A stretch of DNA of 64,000 nt from Bacteroidota bacterium. GTDB taxonomy: Bacteria; Bacteroidota; Bacteroidia; Cytophagales; Cyclobacteriaceae. The notes below the pieces were generated by a model. The model had not been told where the DNA came from. It made no database searches and saw only the letters and a list, made by a program, of their open reading frames with translations. Positions within the stretch are counted from its first letter, which is position 1; each line of letters starts with the position of its first letter. This document shows positions 61,558 through 64,000 of this stretch, piece by piece. The translations under genes were made by a program, and so were the position numbers. The stretch is taken from assembly GCA_947470895.1 (NCBI GenBank), contig CANIVF010000007.1, forward strand, positions 36,274-100,273, given 5' to 3'.

Positions 61558-64000
61558 TTATTGAATGATTAGTTTTACTCTCTTCTCTGCGCCAGGCCCT
61601 ACTTTCAGGGTAACTATATACAGACCGGCAGGCTCTTTGGGTTTCCAGTTGAGCACATGATAGCCTTTGCTAAAACGATCATCTAAAAGTGTGGCTACTT
61701 CTTTTCCCAGGCTATTGTAAACACGAACGGTTACGTTAGCATTATCCAACGATTCAGAAATAAAGATAGGAATTTTCACTTCTTCATGCGCTGGATTTGG
61801 GAAGGGGATACCAATGGCTGGCAATTCCTTTTCCAATACCCGGTTGATATAATTCTGGTCCCCAAAAATAATGCGCAGTGATTTACAGGCTGATGAAAGC
61901 TGGATTTCGGTTTCTTTGGTCATGTCGATCACGCGTTGTGTGGCGAGATCCAACAGAATAAGCTGCTGCTCTCCGGGCTTGTCGATAGCAGGCCATTGTA
62001 ATTTCAAAGGCTCATCACCGGAATACGCTACCGTAAATGGCCATGTGAAATGATCTTGCGTGGGCACTACATCTTTGGTGAGTGGTGTTGTTGAAGTAGA
62101 AGAGAAAACCAACTCAGGCATATTCAAACCTTCTAATAGTGGAACACCCGTTCTGTCAAAATCATCTTGGTCAATTAATTTTGCTTTAGGATGCATGCCT
62201 ATGCCACTGGTTTCATTGGTAAGGTCACCGTTCGTTACGCTAATAGGAATAGACCATTGATTTTTTAACAAATCAATTTTTTCACTGGATATTCTTCCAC
62301 CTGTAATTGATGTATTGCGAAGTGTTGGAACCTTGATATCAACATTTGATGTGCTTTTAATAAAAGCACCTTGATAGCGACCCAACTCTACCCCAAGAGA
62401 TAATGTTCCATTCTTAAACCGATATATTGAAGTTTCTACACCGGCAGGGTTGCCATTTGCAGTTAGTACTTCTGTCCAGGAGATAGGGAAGTTGTAAGGG
62501 TTACCAATCAAATTCCAGCCGCTGACCAGACTGATTGTGAAAGGGTTATTTTCATCGATCAGTAAATCACTTCCTGCGGCCGTGCCTTCTCCCGGATTAA
62601 TCGTTGTGCTTTTTCGAGCAATCAACCAGTACCCTTTGCCTGGTTCAATAAGGCTGAAAGCACCAGTTCCGTACTCACGATTTGCTCTTCCATTGTCTTT
62701 CGGCCCGTAATCGAATAATCTCCATTGCGTATTATCAACTCCACCTAACGCGCCAAAAACTGTACTCACTGTTTTATCGGTCAGTAGTAGGGGAACTGCA
62801 ATGGTCTGATAATTACTTAATTTATCGCCAAACGAAAGAGAGGGAATTACCTGGTCGCTTGAGGAATTTGGATAACTCACATAGGCTTTACCTGTGTTGC
62901 TTGTAACTGCAGTGGCGCTTTGATTTTTATCGGTTACTTCAAAATAATATTTGATACCGATAAGATCGGTGAGGTCAGAAGATGCTATGACTTTTTCAAA
63001 TTTATTACCACTGTTGGTAACGGTCACACTCTTCAAGGCAGACGAAGGCTCGCTGATACCTTTATATTTTAACACTACGCCACTAGCCTTGGCGGCACTG
63101 TTCACGGTGATACTCACCGTTAAAGTTCCTCCCTTATCAAAGGCTGCCGGAAATGTCTCCAGCGTGATTTGCACGGGATCAGGAAGCGTAGTTGTATTTC
63201 CTTGTAGTGGAGTTGTGGTTAAATAATTTGTTAATGTAGTACTGCCGTTATAGGCATAAATCTTATAAAAGTATTGTGTGCCTGATGATAATGCGGTTTC
63301 ATTAAATGTAGTGGCAGTGCCTACGTAGGCAATGGTGCCATCACCCAACGCATTGCCTTTTGTGTAGGTTGTTCCATCTACCGGATCGGTAGTAGGAGCA
63401 GATGCTGCTTTGCGTATAACAATGTATCCACCATCTGGTGCTGGTGAGGCAGCAGTAAAGTTTACTGTGTAAGAAGTAGTTGTGGTGGTGCTAAAAGTAA
63501 GGTTGGTTGGCTGTGCAGTAGGGGCTGGGCCAAATACTCCGAAAGTACTCATATGAACGATACTCCACTTACCATTAGCATCCTGGGCTCTAAAAGAAAT
63601 TTTATGTGTGCCCGTACTTAATGTGGATACATCCACAGAAAGATCTACGAGAGATACTGAGGTTCCTGGTGTGATGGTAACAGTCTTGTTCTTCGCCACA
63701 CCTGGCCCAAATCCGGCATCATCATCAAAGAAATATTCTAATCGGGTGATGTTAGGCGCTGAGGCTAATGAGGAGGCAGGTAGTTTATAGAAAGGTGAAG
63801 TAAACGCAGTGCTCCACTTACCGTTTGCATCTCTGGCCCGGAATGTAATGGTATGAAATCCGTCTGTCACAGATGCTAAGGAAACATTCACCACTTGATT
63901 AGTAATAGTTGTTCCTGCTGTGATGGGCACATCGGTGCCAAGGCCTGCGCCTAAGTCTCCATCAATAAAATATTCGAGTTTGTTTACGTTCGGTGCTGCA
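61558..64000 (-). CDS. Large T9SS-secreted repeat protein, C-terminal part (cut by window edge)
   Basis: The frame is open to base 64000, so the ORF track start (GTG 63930) is artificial and at least 813 residues are visible. Two or more tandem beta-sandwich repeats of about 85 residues occur at the N-terminal side, with the pattern LEYF.D.D.G.G and FRA.DANGKWS. A fibronectin-type segment follows (PTAQPTNLTFSTTTTTSYTV), then a propeller/Ig-like region containing FGALGGVDNTQWRLFDYG and SGWNLIGNPYNFPISW. A T9SS sorting tail ends it (PFPNPAHEEVKIPI, GLYIVTLKVG, KRVKLIIQ). It is a cell-surface or secreted protein upstream of the caspase-like gene; the substrate or ligand is unknown. Confidence 0.88.
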   Translation of the reverse strand, partial: AAPNVNKLEYFIDGDLGAGLGTDVPITAGTTITNQVVNVSLASVTDGFHTITFRARDANGKWSTAFTSPFYKLPASSLASAPNITRLEYFFDDDAGFGPGVAKNKTVTITPGTSVSLVDLSVDVSTLSTGTHKISFRAQDANGKWSIVHMSTFGVFGPAPTAQPTNLTFSTTTTTSYTVNFTAASPAPDGGYIVIRKAASAPTTDPVDGTTYTKGNALGDGTIAYVGTATTFNETALSSGTQYFYKIYAYNGSTTLTNYLTTTPLQGNTTTLPDPVQITLETFPAAFDKGGTLTVSITVNSAAKASGVVLKYKGISEPSSALKSVTVTNSGNKFEKVIASSDLTDLIGIKYYFEVTDKNQSATAVTSNTGKAYVSYPNSSSDQVIPSLSFGDKLSNYQTIAVPLLLTDKTVSTVFGALGGVDNTQWRLFDYGPKDNGRANREYGTGAFSLIEPGKGYWLIARKSTTINPGEGTAAGSDLLIDENNPFTISLVSGWNLIGNPYNFPISWTEVLTANGNPAGVETSIYRFKNGTLSLGVELGRYQGAFIKSTSNVDIKVPTLRNTSITGGRISSEKIDLLKNQWSIPISVTNGDLTNETSGIGMHPKAKLIDQDDFDRTGVPLLEGLNMPELVFSSTSTTPLTKDVVPTQDHFTWPFTVAYSGDEPLKLQWPAIDKPGEQQLILLDLATQRVIDMTKETEIQLSSACKSLRIIFGDQNYINRVLEKELPAIGIPFPNPAHEEVKIPIFISESLDNANVTVRVYNSLGKEVATLLDDRFSKGYHVLNWKPKEPAGLYIVTLKVGPGAEKRVKLIIQ

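Overview
The window is chromosomal DNA of a Bacteroidota bacterium, most likely a Cytophagales-type free-living glycan degrader. Evidence: two secreted proteins end in a type IX secretion (T9SS) C-terminal sorting module; arginine synthesis uses an N-acyl-ornithine carbamoyltransferase instead of OTCase; the 819-aa FtsX/MacB-like permease is of the Bacteroidota type; many proteins are lipoproteins or carry twin-arginine signals; Shine-Dalgarno sequences are scarce. No tRNA, rRNA, CRISPR, insertion sequence or phage gene was seen.

Layout. (1) 1-9.8 kb: a minus-strand arginine operon, argA-argG-argC-argD-argF'-argB-argE-nudK-argH, followed by a cut M48/STE24 protease gene. A structured, roughly 200-nt leader precedes argA, which seems to start at TTG. 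(2) 9.9-16 kb: DedA, an FtsX permease, a GMC oxidoreductase and polyphosphate kinase 2. (3) 16-21.5 kb: a trans-sulfuration-type PLP enzyme, KDPG aldolase, a DgoK-family kinase, a secreted alpha/beta hydrolase and an atypical Nramp-fold transporter. (4) 21.6-28.4 kb: a lipoprotein, a tiny LuxR-type HTH protein preceded by tandem repeats, a stretch with gene remnants, DUF1003 plus a GDCCVxC protein, a fucose/arabinose-isomerase-family protein and a CbxX-type AAA ATPase with a duplicated N-terminal domain. (5) 28.4-34 kb: an operon of ThuA-like, two Gfo/Idh-like proteins, a zinc alcohol dehydrogenase and KduI. (6) 34-38.7 kb: a frameshifted subtilase with a T9SS tail, a beta-propeller lipoprotein, a small lipoprotein, an esterase remnant and a long palindrome. 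(7) 38.7-44.1 kb (minus): UxuA, SDR, Gfo/Idh, TIM-barrel epimerase and a GH88 glycosidase. (8) 44.2-59.6 kb: UxaB, a GMC oxidoreductase, a cytochrome c/sugar dehydrogenase fusion, an exported TIM-barrel protein, a tandem DUF1080 protein, Gfo/Idh, DUF6807, UxuB-type SDR, UxaC, an ExuT-type transporter and UxaA. (9) 59.7-64 kb: Gfo/Idh, a caspase-like peptidase and a large T9SS surface protein cut by the window edge.

How it works together. Regions 3, 5, 7 and 8 form a dispersed uronate regulon. Glucuronate and galacturonate enter through the MFS carrier and are isomerised by UxaC. The two arms are UxuB-UxuA and UxaB-UxaA, and both yield 2-keto-3-deoxygluconate (KDG). Unsaturated uronates released by GH88 enter through KduI. 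KDG is then presumably phosphorylated by the DgoK-family kinase and split by KDPG aldolase. Interleaved with this is an envelope oxidation set (GMC oxidoreductase, cytochrome c/sugar dehydrogenase, DUF1080, exported Gfo/Idh, ThuA, TIM-barrel epimerases) that resembles recently recognised 3-keto-glycoside chemistry. Its substrate is not determined, and this module is the best candidate here for an undescribed system.
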